Part shown: in pieces, positions 16,814 to 25,057 of the stretch | Position numbering within the stretch: position 1 is the stretch's first letter | How the letters are laid out: every line of letters starts with the position of its first letter | DNA from: Oleiagrimonas sp. | GTDB lineage: Bacteria; Pseudomonadota; Gammaproteobacteria; Xanthomonadales; Rhodanobacteraceae | Direction: 5' to 3' | Length of the DNA: 33,388 nucleotides | Assembly (NCBI RefSeq): GCF_027858935.1 | Contig: NZ_JAQIBU010000166.1 | Coordinates: forward strand, 1 to 33,388 | Notes under the pieces: generated by a model | The model's input: only the letters and a program-made list of their open reading frames with translations | What the model was told of the DNA's origin: nothing | The model's database searches: none | Translations under genes and position numbers: made by a program

Positions 16814-17587
16814 ATGACTACACGAAACCGTTTCAAGGCTGCACTGGATGCAGGTCAGTCGCTGCAAGGCGTCTGGTCGATGTCCGGCTCTCCAACTATT
16901 GTCGAGGCACTGGGACACGTCGGCGCCGATTATGTGGTGCTCGATCTCGAACATTCGCCCACCTCGATTCATGGCATGCTGCCACTGCTGCAAGCAAGTC
17001 GTTCAGCAAACACCTTGGCCGCAGTTCGTATGTCCGATCACAGTATGACGTCGACCAAACACGCACTGGACTTGGGGGCGAACACACTGATGTTTCCTTT
17101 CGTCCAGGATGCGACTGAAGCAGCTGCACTGGTCGCTTTCTGTCACTACCCGCCCAATGGACAACGCGGTTATGCGCTGATGACGCGTGCGTCAGACTAT
17201 CTGGCCGACAAAGATTATCTAGCACGGGCCTCCGATGACCTGCTTTTGATCATGCAGGTCGAAACGACGCAGGCAGTCGCCAACGTCGAGAAGATCGCGC
17301 AAGTGTCTGGCGTCGGCGCAATCTTTGTGGGCCCGGGGGACCTGTCAGCGTCCATGGGACACCTTGGAAATGCTGGACACCCCGATGTGAGGAGCTTGAT
17401 GGCTGAATGTGCTCAGCGTGTCAATTCAGTTGGACTGGCCTGCGGTACTGTTATGGGTGATGCAGAGCAAGCTGCATGGGCTTTCGAGGTTGGCTACCGT
17501 TTCGTGGCTGTCGGTACGGATATGGCTTTGCTCTGTGGCAATGCTCGCAAGGCGCAACTCGATGTGCGTGAAAGGCGTCAAAAATGA
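16814..17587 (+). CDS. HpcH/HpaI family aldolase, predicted KDSG aldolase
   Basis: A 257-residue class II (metal-dependent) pyruvate aldolase. The 350-residue track ORF is over-extended; ATG 16814 follows AGGAG (16802-16806) inside the dehydratase stop region. Motifs: VVLDLEHSPTS with His47, Arg72 (AAVRM), the RGYA segment, metal ligands Glu150 (QVETTQ) and Asp176 (GPGDLSASMG). It would cleave 2-keto-3,6-dideoxy-6-sulfogluconate to pyruvate and sulfolactaldehyde. Members of the family also cleave 2-keto-3-deoxy-rhamnonate or glucarate products. It is the last gene of the plus-strand pair and converges with glpK with only 11 bp between stop codons; I see no terminator there. Confidence 0.87.
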   Translation: MTTRNRFKAALDAGQSLQGVWSMSGSPTIVEALGHVGADYVVLDLEHSPTSIHGMLPLLQASRSANTLAAVRMSDHSMTSTKHALDLGANTLMFPFVQDATEAAALVAFCHYPPNGQRGYALMTRASDYLADKDYLARASDDLLLIMQVETTQAVANVEKIAQVSGVGAIFVGPGDLSASMGHLGNAGHPDVRSLMAECAQRVNSVGLACGTVMGDAEQAAWAFEVGYRFVAVGTDMALLCGNARKAQLDVRERRQK

Positions 17588-17598
17588 TCCGGCCACGC

Positions 17599-19071
17599 TT
17601 AGACCTGAGCTATCGCGCGATACCAACCATCAAGCAGACGATTTCGACGGTCTTGAGCCATGTCCGGAACAAATCGGGCATCCCGACGACACAACGCAGC
17701 GAAACTGTCGAAATCACCGTATAGATCACTCTGCCTGCCTGCCAAGTAGGCAGCGCCAAGCGCTGTGGTCTCCATTACCTTTGGTCGATCAACGGGAATA
17801 TCAACAATATCCGCTAGAAATTGTAGAAGCCAGTTATTACGCACCATGCCGCCGTCAACGCGCAACGACCTTGGAGAAATACCATCTTCGGCCATTGCAC
17901 TGAGCAAATCTGACGTCTGATAAGCCGTCGCTTCGAGTGCCGCACGAACGATATGTGCGCGTTGCGTTGCTCGGGTCAGACCGCTGAGAATACCCCGTGC
18001 ATCAGCGCGCCAGTGAGGTGCCCCCAACCCCGTGAAGGCGGGTACAAGATATACGCCGTCTGTATCGTCGATGCTGCGTGCCATCGCTTCGCTCTGTTCC
18101 GCGTTGTCCAGCAATCCAATGCCGTCGCGCAGCCACTGCACAGCAGCACCGGCAACGAAAATGGATCCCTCCAGCGCGTAATTCACCTTTCCATCGATGC
18201 GCCAGGCAACAGTTGTGAGCAATCGATGCGTCGATTGTGCCGGCATTGAACCGGTATTCATGACCACAAAACAACCGGTTCCGTAAGTGCTCTTTATGCT
18301 GCCGGTTTCGAAACATGCTTGTCCGAGCAATGCACCTTGCTGATCACCGACCATGCCACGAATCGGAATAGCACGACCAAACAACTCCGGTTCGGTGAAT
18401 CCGTATTCATCCGCGCAATCCCTGACCTCGGGCAATAGCCCATCAGGAATACGGAAAAGTGCCAGCAAATCTGGATCCCATTGCTGGCTGTGTATATCGA
18501 ACAAGCAGGTCCGGCTGGCGTTGGTTGCATCCGTAAGGTGACGGCGGCCACCGGTAAGCTTCCAGAGCAGAAAGCTGTCCACGGTTCCGAAGGCCAGTTC
18601 GCCCGTCTCGGCTCGCTTCCTGCTTCCGGGTACGTGGTCAAGCAACCAACCGATCTTGGTCGCCGAGAAATACGGGTCGAGGAGCAGTCCGGTCCTTGCA
18701 CTCACCAGTTCACCGTGCCCCGCATCGGCCAATGTCGAACAGGTCGCAGCTGTGCGCCGATCCTGCCAGACGATCGCGTTATGTATCGGTTTTCCGTTGC
18801 GGCGATCCCACACCAAGCTGGTTTCACGCTGATTGGTGATGCCTATGGCCACTACGCGATGGCCATTCCTCTCGGCTGCCTGCAATGCATTGCGGGCCAC
18901 AGCAAGGGTGCTTTGCCAGATCGCCGAAGGGTCGTGCTCGACCTGAGCAGGGGCCGGATAGATCTGGGCAAACTCCTGCTGGAAGACACTGACAATGGTG
19001 GCATCTGCATCAAACACGATGGCTCGACTGCTGGTGGTGCCTTGGTCCAGCGCGAGCACACAATTGCCCAC
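17599..19071 (-). CDS. glpK: Glycerol kinase
   Basis: A 490-residue FGGY-family kinase with clear GlpK features: ALDQGTTSSRAIVFD at the N-terminus, WQDRRTA, GMVGDQQGALLGQ and STYGTGCF in the middle, and DGGMVRNNWLLQFLAD late. It phosphorylates glycerol to sn-glycerol 3-phosphate with ATP. It starts at a GTG (19069-19071) only 2 bp after the slcC stop, so it is the last gene of the operon suyA-suyB-comC-slcC-glpK. Its coupling to sulfolactate genes suggests that the imported substrate carries glycerol, as in sulfoquinovosyl glycerol, the deacylation product of plant/cyanobacterial sulfolipid. The partner oxidase glpD is at 27233-28765. Confidence 0.95.
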   Translation of the reverse strand: MGNCVLALDQGTTSSRAIVFDADATIVSVFQQEFAQIYPAPAQVEHDPSAIWQSTLAVARNALQAAERNGHRVVAIGITNQRETSLVWDRRNGKPIHNAIVWQDRRTAATCSTLADAGHGELVSARTGLLLDPYFSATKIGWLLDHVPGSRKRAETGELAFGTVDSFLLWKLTGGRRHLTDATNASRTCLFDIHSQQWDPDLLALFRIPDGLLPEVRDCADEYGFTEPELFGRAIPIRGMVGDQQGALLGQACFETGSIKSTYGTGCFVVMNTGSMPAQSTHRLLTTVAWRIDGKVNYALEGSIFVAGAAVQWLRDGIGLLDNAEQSEAMARSIDDTDGVYLVPAFTGLGAPHWRADARGILSGLTRATQRAHIVRAALEATAYQTSDLLSAMAEDGISPRSLRVDGGMVRNNWLLQFLADIVDIPVDRPKVMETTALGAAYLAGRQSDLYGDFDSFAALCRRDARFVPDMAQDRRNRLLDGWYRAIAQV

Positions 19072-19073
19072 GG

Positions 19074-19997
19074 TCAGTCCAGGTATTTCAGTACGTTCTG
19101 TGCGGTCACTTCGCTTACCCTGATGTTCGATTGTTCAGTGACACCCGCGATGTGTGGGGTCAGTATCAGATTTTCGAGGCCGGTGAAAACAGATGCAGTC
19201 TCGGCGTCCAATGGTTCCCGTTCGAACACGTCAAGCGCGGCGCCAGCCAGCCTACCCTCGCGCAACGAAGCTGCCAGCGCGTTTTCGTCCACCACGCCGC
19301 CGCGCGACGCGTTGATGAGAATGGCGCGCGCACGCATCATGCCCAACGCTTTCGCATCAATCATGTGTCGCGTCTCTTTCGTCAACGGCACATGCAGACT
19401 GATCACGTCCGATTTTTGAAGGATTTCCTCGAGACTGCCAGATTGCACATTTTTCCAAGCAGCATGATCCTTCGGTAGGTACGGATCAAAAGCCAGCACG
19501 TTCATGCCCAGTGCCTGCACCCGCAGAGCAACTGCTTGCGCTATTGCTCCAAAGCCGACCAGTCCCATACTGGTGCCGGCCAGCTCACGGCCAATCAACT
19601 CCATGCGTGGCCATTGACCAGCTATCAACTGGTTTGTAGCCGCGTAGGCGCCACGCAGCAACTGCAACGCGCAACTGACCACATATTCAGCTACCGCCTG
19701 ATCATTCGCGTTCTTTGCCGGATGCACTGCTATGCCGCGAGCCTTGCATGCCGGGACGTCAATATTGTCCAACCCCACACCAAGCCGTCCTACTACCCGG
19801 AGCTTTTGCGCAGCCTCCAGCAACGACGCACGGACTTGGGTCCGGTTACGAACGATTACCGCTCGCGCCTCAGCCAACGCTGCATGCAATTCATGGGTTC
19901 GGTCGACCAGGGTCGGGTCGTACAGCACATCGTGATCGGCGAAGACCTTACTGATCACCATTTCGTCCATGAATTCGCTAATCACAATATCAGCCAT
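19074..19997 (-). CDS. slcC: D-isomer-specific 2-hydroxyacid dehydrogenase, predicted (S)-sulfolactate dehydrogenase SlcC
   Basis: A 307-residue NAD-dependent dehydrogenase of the PGDH-like family. The 412-residue track ORF is too long; ATG 19997 overlaps the end of comC by 8 bp and gives [10 protein letters not shown], the expected N-terminus. Features: VGRLGVGLDNID at 69-80, nucleotide fold GLVGFGAIA at 145-153, then the catalytic triad Arg232 (ASRGG), Glu261 and His282 (PHIAG). The predicted reaction oxidises (S)-sulfolactate to sulfopyruvate. In Chromohalobacter salexigens SlcC works with ComC to convert (S)- to (R)-sulfolactate for SuyAB; the same three activities are adjacent here. A generic phosphoglycerate or glyoxylate dehydrogenase is less likely given the operon. 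Confidence 0.82.
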   Translation of the reverse strand: MADIVISEFMDEMVISKVFADHDVLYDPTLVDRTHELHAALAEARAVIVRNRTQVRASLLEAAQKLRVVGRLGVGLDNIDVPACKARGIAVHPAKNANDQAVAEYVVSCALQLLRGAYAATNQLIAGQWPRMELIGRELAGTSMGLVGFGAIAQAVALRVQALGMNVLAFDPYLPKDHAAWKNVQSGSLEEILQKSDVISLHVPLTKETRHMIDAKALGMMRARAILINASRGGVVDENALAASLREGRLAGAALDVFEREPLDAETASVFTGLENLILTPHIAGVTEQSNIRVSEVTAQNVLKYLD

Positions 19998-21069
19998 GCT
20001 TAGAATCCGGGTTAGAGGAGAGTGTTCGTGCCGCCAATTGGTCGATTTCTGCCAACAGATTTGGAGCAACTTCGATACCGTCGCGAAACGCAGCAGCGCG
20101 CCGCGCCAGTCGCGAGGTGCCGGGAAGTCGCACTCCAGGCTCCTCACCAAATGCTTGCAACAATGCGGCCGCCCGCTGTGCAAAGGCTCCACCAGACACA
20201 TGCTGCGCGTCGATTGCAATGATGATCTGACCAAGATTCGGTGCAGCACCCTTGTCATCCAGTACCGAGGAGGCCTCCCAACCGAAGTGCGACCCAGCAA
20301 TACCAGCCGCAAGCAACTCGACGATTAACGCCAGCGCAGCTCCTTTTGATCCGGCAATCGGCAACATTGAGCCTTTCAGCCCGGCCTCCGGATCCGTAGT
20401 GGGTTGCCCGCTGCTATCCAATGCCCATCCTTCGGGTATGGATTTGCCTTGCTTTGACGCTGTTACAACCTTGCCCCGCGCAGCCGTCGACAAGGCAAGG
20501 TCGATGACCAGTGGCGGACCCTTCTGCAGCGGACATGCAAACGCGATCGGATTGGTGCCCAGACGCGGCTCCTTACCTCCCCAGAATGCCATTGCCTTGG
20601 GAGAATTACCGAACATCAATGACATCATGCCGGCTTCCGCGAGCTGCTCGACTATTCGCCCCGCCTGTCCGAAATGATGCGAGCGATGCACAGCCGCGAT
20701 CGCTATCCCTTCACTGCGAGCCAATGCTGGAAGGGCTGCGACTGCCAGATCCAAGGCGGGGAATGCGAAGCCATGCGCTGCGTCGATCCGTACCGCGGCA
20801 GGTGCTACCTGCTCCACCTCTGGTGTAGCGAATCCGTCAACCTTACCCACGCGTGCCTGAGCTGAGTAGCTGGGCACACGTGACAGACCATGCCCGTATT
20901 GGCCATCTATCTCCGCGCTTATCAAAGCATGCGCCACGGCCGCCGCATTGGCTTCATTGCAACGATTTGTGATCAACGCGGAAATGACGCGCTGCTCTGC
21001 CTCAGAGATAGAAAGCCATACCGATGCGGAGGCTGCAGCTTCGGAGCTTTCCGATGAACTATCAAGCAC
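19990..21069 (-). CDS. comC: Malate/L-lactate dehydrogenase (Ldh_2) family, predicted (R)-sulfolactate dehydrogenase ComC
   Basis: A 359-residue protein of the Ldh_2/YlbC-type oxidoreductase family. It contains the conserved [21 protein letters not shown] with the catalytic His, and the TNPIAFACP cofactor/substrate region. The track start is a GTG (21067-21069) overlapping the suyB stop by 8 bp; an in-frame valine near residue 17 ([10 protein letters not shown]) is a possible alternative because family members usually begin close to that point. The predicted reaction reduces sulfopyruvate to (R)-sulfolactate with NADPH, supplying the substrate of SuyAB. It is translationally coupled to suyB upstream and slcC downstream. 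The middle includes an Ala/Gly-rich helix ([19 protein letters not shown]). Confidence 0.8.
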   Translation of the reverse strand: MLDSSSESSEAAASASVWLSISEAEQRVISALITNRCNEANAAAVAHALISAEIDGQYGHGLSRVPSYSAQARVGKVDGFATPEVEQVAPAAVRIDAAHGFAFPALDLAVAALPALARSEGIAIAAVHRSHHFGQAGRIVEQLAEAGMMSLMFGNSPKAMAFWGGKEPRLGTNPIAFACPLQKGPPLVIDLALSTAARGKVVTASKQGKSIPEGWALDSSGQPTTDPEAGLKGSMLPIAGSKGAALALIVELLAAGIAGSHFGWEASSVLDDKGAAPNLGQIIIAIDAQHVSGGAFAQRAAALLQAFGEEPGVRLPGTSRLARRAAAFRDGIEVAPNLLAEIDQLAARTLSSNPDSKHG

Positions 21070-22234
21070 TGCGATACAACTTGGTCATCACGAACTCGCG
21101 GTGACCAAGCGCCTCCGCGGCAGTGAAGCGACCGTTGGCGGTATCAACGATGCAGTTGATCAGGCTGTCGCCGGCCTGGTCTATCGACATTTCGCGCCGT
21201 ACTATTCCAGACACATCCACATCGATGTGCTCTGACATCAATCGGACGGTACGTGGATTGCCTGTGATCTTTATTACCGGCATGATCGGATTGCCGACAA
21301 CATTGCCCTGACCCGTAGGAAAGCAGTGCACGACATACCCTGCTGCAGCCATAAGGGTCACGCACTCAGCCGCTGCGGATGATGTATCCATGAAGTACAG
21401 GCCAGGACCCCGCTCTGGTGCTTCGGCCGGCTCGAGAACATCCAGATAGCTGCACTTCTTCCCGATTTTTTCCAAATTACCGAGCGCCTTTTCCTCGATG
21501 GTTGTGAGACCGCCCTCGATATTACCTCGGGTAGGTTGGCTCTCCGACAAGTCGTTGGTCTTGTGTTGTTCGATGACGTCGTTCTGATACGCGCTCCACA
21601 CCCGCATGAATTTCTCGCCAATCTCCGGTGTAGCAGCTCGAGCCTTGCATAAGTGCTCTGCACCAGTGATTTCCGAAGTCTCGCCGAACACGCCGTAGAT
21701 GCCCTTGCTGATCAGCTTGTCGTACATATTGCCGACTGTGGGACACGAAGCCAGCCCTGTCGTGGTATCAGATTCACCACACTTGGCCGCCACCCAAAGT
21801 TCGGATACATCGCATTCAGTACGAACCATGCCCGATGTGGCGTGCACGAATTCCTTGGCCTGCCGCGAAGCCTTCATGATGGTTTCTAGATCGCCATGAC
21901 CTTCGATGGAGAATCCAACAACAGGCTTTCCAGTTTTGGCGATTCCGTCAACGATCCGTTTCGTCCAGCCAGGCTCGATACCTATGACAATGCATGCAGC
22001 CACATTTGGATTGGCACCGGTACCGATAATGGTACGGAAGTGCAGATCTAGATCCTCACCGAACTGCAGACGGCCGTAGGAATGCGCTAGGGCGATTGTA
22101 CCCTTGATGTTGTTCGCCACTGCTTCGCAGGCGGCATTTGAGATGTCATCGACCGGAAGTATTGCAACATAGTTGCGCACTCCGACCCGCCCGTTCTCGC
22201 GTCGATAACCCCAAAACTTTGTTTGCTCAGTCAT
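21062..22234 (-). CDS. suyB: (R)-sulfolactate sulfo-lyase large subunit SuyB
   Basis: A 390-residue protein of the UxaA/altronate dehydratase large-domain family, full length for SuyB. I recognise SuyB-like segments: [20 protein letters not shown] at the start, [49 protein letters not shown] and the ending [16 protein letters not shown]. Conserved cysteines (CGES) suit the iron-dependent lyase chemistry of this family. With SuyA it cleaves (R)-3-sulfolactate to pyruvate and sulfite. AAAGGA about 8 bases upstream of ATG 22234 overlaps the suyA end region. An altronate or galactarate dehydratase is the family alternative, but the split small subunit, SlcC/ComC neighbours and C-terminal motif favour SuyB. 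Confidence 0.9.
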   Translation of the reverse strand: MTEQTKFWGYRRENGRVGVRNYVAILPVDDISNAACEAVANNIKGTIALAHSYGRLQFGEDLDLHFRTIIGTGANPNVAACIVIGIEPGWTKRIVDGIAKTGKPVVGFSIEGHGDLETIMKASRQAKEFVHATSGMVRTECDVSELWVAAKCGESDTTTGLASCPTVGNMYDKLISKGIYGVFGETSEITGAEHLCKARAATPEIGEKFMRVWSAYQNDVIEQHKTNDLSESQPTRGNIEGGLTTIEEKALGNLEKIGKKCSYLDVLEPAEAPERGPGLYFMDTSSAAAECVTLMAAAGYVVHCFPTGQGNVVGNPIMPVIKITGNPRTVRLMSEHIDVDVSGIVRREMSIDQAGDSLINCIVDTANGRFTAAEALGHREFVMTKLYRSA

Positions 22235-22246
22235 GAATTTTTTCCT

Positions 22247-22534
22247 TTACCAGCGCTTGGTCTTGAGGTTTTGCACATGCACGTGATCGCCCTTCTTGGT
22301 CGTAGCAACGATGCGACCGATATCCTGTCCATATTTGACGACCGTATCTCCCTCGGCCATATCCTTCAGCGCGATCTTGTGCCCAATCTGTACATCTTGA
22401 GTGGGAGTCACATGGAAATCGGAGTCGTCTTCCAGCACCACGCCGAGCAGATTCGACCCGGCTTTGACTCCTTCAACCACGACAACTCCTACATTGTCCT
22501 TTTTGTCGTGTACCAGCAATTGTGGTTGAGACAC
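22247..22534 (-). CDS. suyA: (R)-sulfolactate sulfo-lyase small subunit SuyA (SAF domain)
   Basis: A small SAF-domain protein with GHKIALKDMAEGDTVVKYG, the DIGR segment and the ending HVHVQNLKTKRW, characteristic of SuyA. It is the small subunit of the sulfo-lyase with SuyB 12 bp downstream. The start is uncertain. The track uses ATG 22615 (122 residues), but a GTG at 22534 has GGGAG 9 bases upstream and gives 95 residues beginning right before the conserved SQPQLLVHD, matching the usual SAF start; I prefer it. The ATG would sit only 15 bp from the operator. It is the first gene of the operon suyA-suyB-comC-slcC-glpK. Confidence 0.85.
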   Translation of the reverse strand: MSQPQLLVHDKKDNVGVVVVEGVKAGSNLLGVVLEDDSDFHVTPTQDVQIGHKIALKDMAEGDTVVKYGQDIGRIVATTKKGDHVHVQNLKTKRW

Positions 22535-22630
22535 AGCACATTTCTCCCGAGTAGGACGCCGGATCTCTCCAGCGTGTTTGAATTTTTTGACCAAGCTGGC
22601 AAGCCGAGAGGCCATCTAAGCTCGTCGTTC

Positions 22631-22650
22631 TCTTATATAAGATATAAGAT
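22631..22650. promoter_or_regulatory. GntR-type operator between suyA and gntR
   Basis: TCTTATATAAGATATAAGAT contains the perfect 12-bp palindrome TCTTATATAAGA. Read toward suyA it is ATCTTATATCTTATATAAGA, the best full-length copy of the shared motif. It lies in the 171-280 bp divergent region between suyA and the regulator gene, 137 bp before gntR, so it can serve the suy operon and autoregulation. Confidence 0.7.
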
Positions 22651-22787
22651 TAGACTGTTCTTCGCTTGTTTTCAATAGCGCCGTCATCAGTGATGCGCTT
22701 CAGACGTCTATCGGCCAACATGTGTCGAGATCAGGTTAAAATGCTGCGAACCATAGATTCCGCATGACTGCGGGCTGGTGAGGAAAA

Positions 22788-23513
22788 ATGGATTCTAAAT
22801 TTACCCCAGGGGTACGCCCGCTTTATCAGCAGGTCTACGACTACCTTCTTGAACAAGTCGCTGCCGGTACCTGGAAGCTTGGTGCAGCACTACCCAGCGA
22901 ACAGGCGCTAGGCCAACAACTGGGCGTGAGCCAAGGAACCGTTCGCAAGGCCTTGGACGAACTTGCAAGCATCGGCGTCATGGAACGTCGTCAGGGCAAG
23001 GGAACGTTTGTTGCTGTGAACAGCGAAGAACGCTCGCTGTTTCGCTTTTTTCACCTTTGCACCCCTGGTGGCGATCGCGTCACTCCCAGCGCCACTGGCG
23101 AAAAGGTTACGCGCAGAACAGCCACAGCAGCGGATATGGCGCATCTAGGACTGGCAAAGAACGCCAAGGTCATCGAGATCAAGAGGGTGCGCCTCATCGA
23201 GCAGCAGCCAATAATTTTCGAAACCATCATTGTGCCTGCCACCATGCTTGCTGGGTTGGACAAGCGCAAAACGCTACCGAATTCGCTTTACTCGCTGTAC
23301 CACTCCGCATTCGGCATCAATATCGGCTCAGTGCAGGAAGAGTTGCGTGCGGCCCTGGCCGACAAACAAGATCGAGATCGACTTAGCGTACCGATTGGCA
23401 GCCCGCTTCTGCATATTGATCGAATAGCTTTCGGCATAGACGGTACACGGGTGGAGTGGCGCATAAGTCGCTGCAGCACGGCGCATCACGTCTATTCCAT
23501 CGAACTTTCCTGA
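22788..23513 (+). CDS. GntR family (HutC/UTRA) transcriptional regulator
   Basis: A 241-residue regulator. The N-terminal winged helix (about 8-75) reads PLYQQVYDYLLEQVAAGTW, LPSEQALGQQLGVSQGTVRKALDEL and RRQGKGTFV, standard GntR. The C-terminal UTRA effector domain (about 95-235) has IEIKRVRLIEQQPIIFE. Such proteins are usually repressors released by a pathway intermediate. It is preceded by AGGA and shares its upstream region with the suy operon. The repeated TCTTATAT motif in five promoter regions of this locus is the likely target, because this is the only regulator gene in the window. The effector is probably SQ or a sulfo-sugar intermediate, which is inference. Confidence 0.93.
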   Translation: MDSKFTPGVRPLYQQVYDYLLEQVAAGTWKLGAALPSEQALGQQLGVSQGTVRKALDELASIGVMERRQGKGTFVAVNSEERSLFRFFHLCTPGGDRVTPSATGEKVTRRTATAADMAHLGLAKNAKVIEIKRVRLIEQQPIIFETIIVPATMLAGLDKRKTLPNSLYSLYHSAFGINIGSVQEELRAALADKQDRDRLSVPIGSPLLHIDRIAFGIDGTRVEWRISRCSTAHHVYSIELS

Positions 23514-23550
23514 GAGGCTGCAGTTGGCGCCACTTTGCAAACACGCTCAA

Positions 23551-23570
23551 GTCTTATATCTTATACAACT
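23551..23570. promoter_or_regulatory. GntR-type operator upstream of the aldehyde dehydrogenase
   Basis: GTCTTATATCTTATACAACT lies 27 bp before the aldehyde dehydrogenase start, in the 84-bp gap after gntR. It shows the direct TCTTATA-TCTTATA half-site layout and is the near twin of the site at 12928. Confidence 0.68.
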
Positions 23571-23597
23571 CTAAGTTGGTTTATTAAGGCAAAGAGC

Positions 23598-25046
23598 ATG
23601 GACCAGACAGAACTGCTGCAACAGACCTGCCATGTTGGTGGTCGATGGCTGGCCGCAGACGATGGCTCAACCCGTGATGTAATAGACCCGGCTACTGGCG
23701 AAAAGGTCGGCAGCGTCCCGCACTTCCGCACGCAGGAGACCAAGCGCGCGATCGATGCTGCTGCAAAGGCATTTCCTGGTTGGCGTGACACCCCGGCCGC
23801 GCGACGCGGCGAGCTGATGCAAAAGCTCGCCGATTTGATGATGGAACATCGCGAGCCTCTGGCGATACTGCTAACCAGGGAAATGGGCAAGCCTTTGGCT
23901 GAATCACGCGGTGAAATTGCCGGCGGTGTGGGCTACCTGCGTTGGTTCGCCGAGGAAGGTAAACGCATCTATGGCGACACGATTCCTTCCCCATGGCCCG
24001 AACGTCGTCTACTGGTAATGAAGCAGCCGGTGGGTGTGGTCGGAGCGATCACGCCCTGGAATTTCCCCAGCAGCATGATCGCACGCAAGCTTGGCGCCGC
24101 ATTGGCCGCCGGTTGCACGATGGTCGTCAAGCCTGCTCCACAGACCCCATTCTCGGCATTGGCGATAGCCGTTTTGGCAGAAAAGGCGGGCCTGCCCCCT
24201 GGGGTACTCAATGTAATCACCGGTGAGGCAGCAGAGATCGGAGCAGCAATGATCGATCACCCGCAGCTACGCAAGATAACTTTCACCGGATCGACCGCAG
24301 TGGGCAAGCAACTCGCTTCGGCAGCGACAGCCAACATGAAGCGCGTTTCCATGGAGCTAGGCGGTAATGCACCCTTCATCGTCTTCGACGATGCAGACCT
24401 GGACGCCGCCGTCGAAGGGGCGATGATCGCCAAATTCCGCAACACGGGACAGACCTGTGTATGCGCCAACCGTATCCTGGTCCAGGACAGCGTATATGAC
24501 ATATTTGCGCAGAAGCTTGCAGCAGCGGTAAAGGAACTCAGGGTCGGTAACGGCTTTGAAGAGGGCGTGACACAGGGACCGCTTGTAAACAGCGCCGCGC
24601 TCAAAAAAGTCGAGGCTCACGTCGCAGACGTACGGGCACATGGTGGCACTGTCTTGCTGGGCGGAAAGCCACATTCCCGCGGAGGGTTATTCTACGAGCC
24701 AACGGTACTTACCGGAGTCGCTGCCGATGCCTTGATCATGCGCGAAGAAACATTTGGCCCGGTTGCTCCGCTGGTCCGCTTTCATGACGAAAAGGAGGCC
24801 ATCCAGCTGGCAAACGCAACAGAATACGGACTCGCCAGTTATTTCTACGCGCACAATCTGGCGCGTGTGTTTCGCGTGATGGAACAGCTCGAATATGGCC
24901 TTGTAGGCGTCAACACCGGCATGGTGACAACAGAGGTGGCGCCGTTCGGCGGCGTCAAGGCAAGTGGTATGGGTCGTGAAGGATCAAAGTATGGTGTCGA
25001 GGACTATCTTGACATCAAGTACTGCTGCCTCGACCTGGGTCACTGA
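23598..25046 (+). CDS. NAD(P)-dependent aldehyde dehydrogenase, predicted sulfolactaldehyde dehydrogenase
   Basis: A 482-residue aldehyde dehydrogenase of the succinate-semialdehyde (GabD) group. I use ATG 23598; the track start (23535) would place the operator inside the coding region. Catalytic residues: Asn155 (PWNFP), Lys178 (VVKPAP), Glu253 (MELGGNAP) and nucleophile Cys287 (GQTCVCANR). The predicted reaction oxidises 3-sulfolactaldehyde from the aldolase to (S)-sulfolactate, as GabD-like enzymes do in known SQ pathways. The GH31 gene follows 11 bp downstream in the same operon. Without the context it would be called succinate-semialdehyde dehydrogenase. Confidence 0.88.
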   Translation: MDQTELLQQTCHVGGRWLAADDGSTRDVIDPATGEKVGSVPHFRTQETKRAIDAAAKAFPGWRDTPAARRGELMQKLADLMMEHREPLAILLTREMGKPLAESRGEIAGGVGYLRWFAEEGKRIYGDTIPSPWPERRLLVMKQPVGVVGAITPWNFPSSMIARKLGAALAAGCTMVVKPAPQTPFSALAIAVLAEKAGLPPGVLNVITGEAAEIGAAMIDHPQLRKITFTGSTAVGKQLASAATANMKRVSMELGGNAPFIVFDDADLDAAVEGAMIAKFRNTGQTCVCANRILVQDSVYDIFAQKLAAAVKELRVGNGFEEGVTQGPLVNSAALKKVEAHVADVRAHGGTVLLGGKPHSRGGLFYEPTVLTGVAADALIMREETFGPVAPLVRFHDEKEAIQLANATEYGLASYFYAHNLARVFRVMEQLEYGLVGVNTGMVTTEVAPFGGVKASGMGREGSKYGVEDYLDIKYCCLDLGH

Positions 25047-25057
25047 GGCATCATCGA

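Noticed and set aside
13259-17587. L-rhamnose, L-fucose or L-arabinose non-phosphorylating pathway
   Set aside because: The same enzyme families occur there, but such loci end in lactaldehyde or glycolaldehyde handling, not sulfolactate genes under the same operator.
21062-22534. Altronate or galactarate dehydratase (UxaA/GarD) for the suyAB pair
   Set aside because: Same superfamily, but the separate SAF subunit ending NLKTKRW, the SuyB-like C-terminus and the slcC/comC neighbours favour sulfolactate sulfo-lyase.
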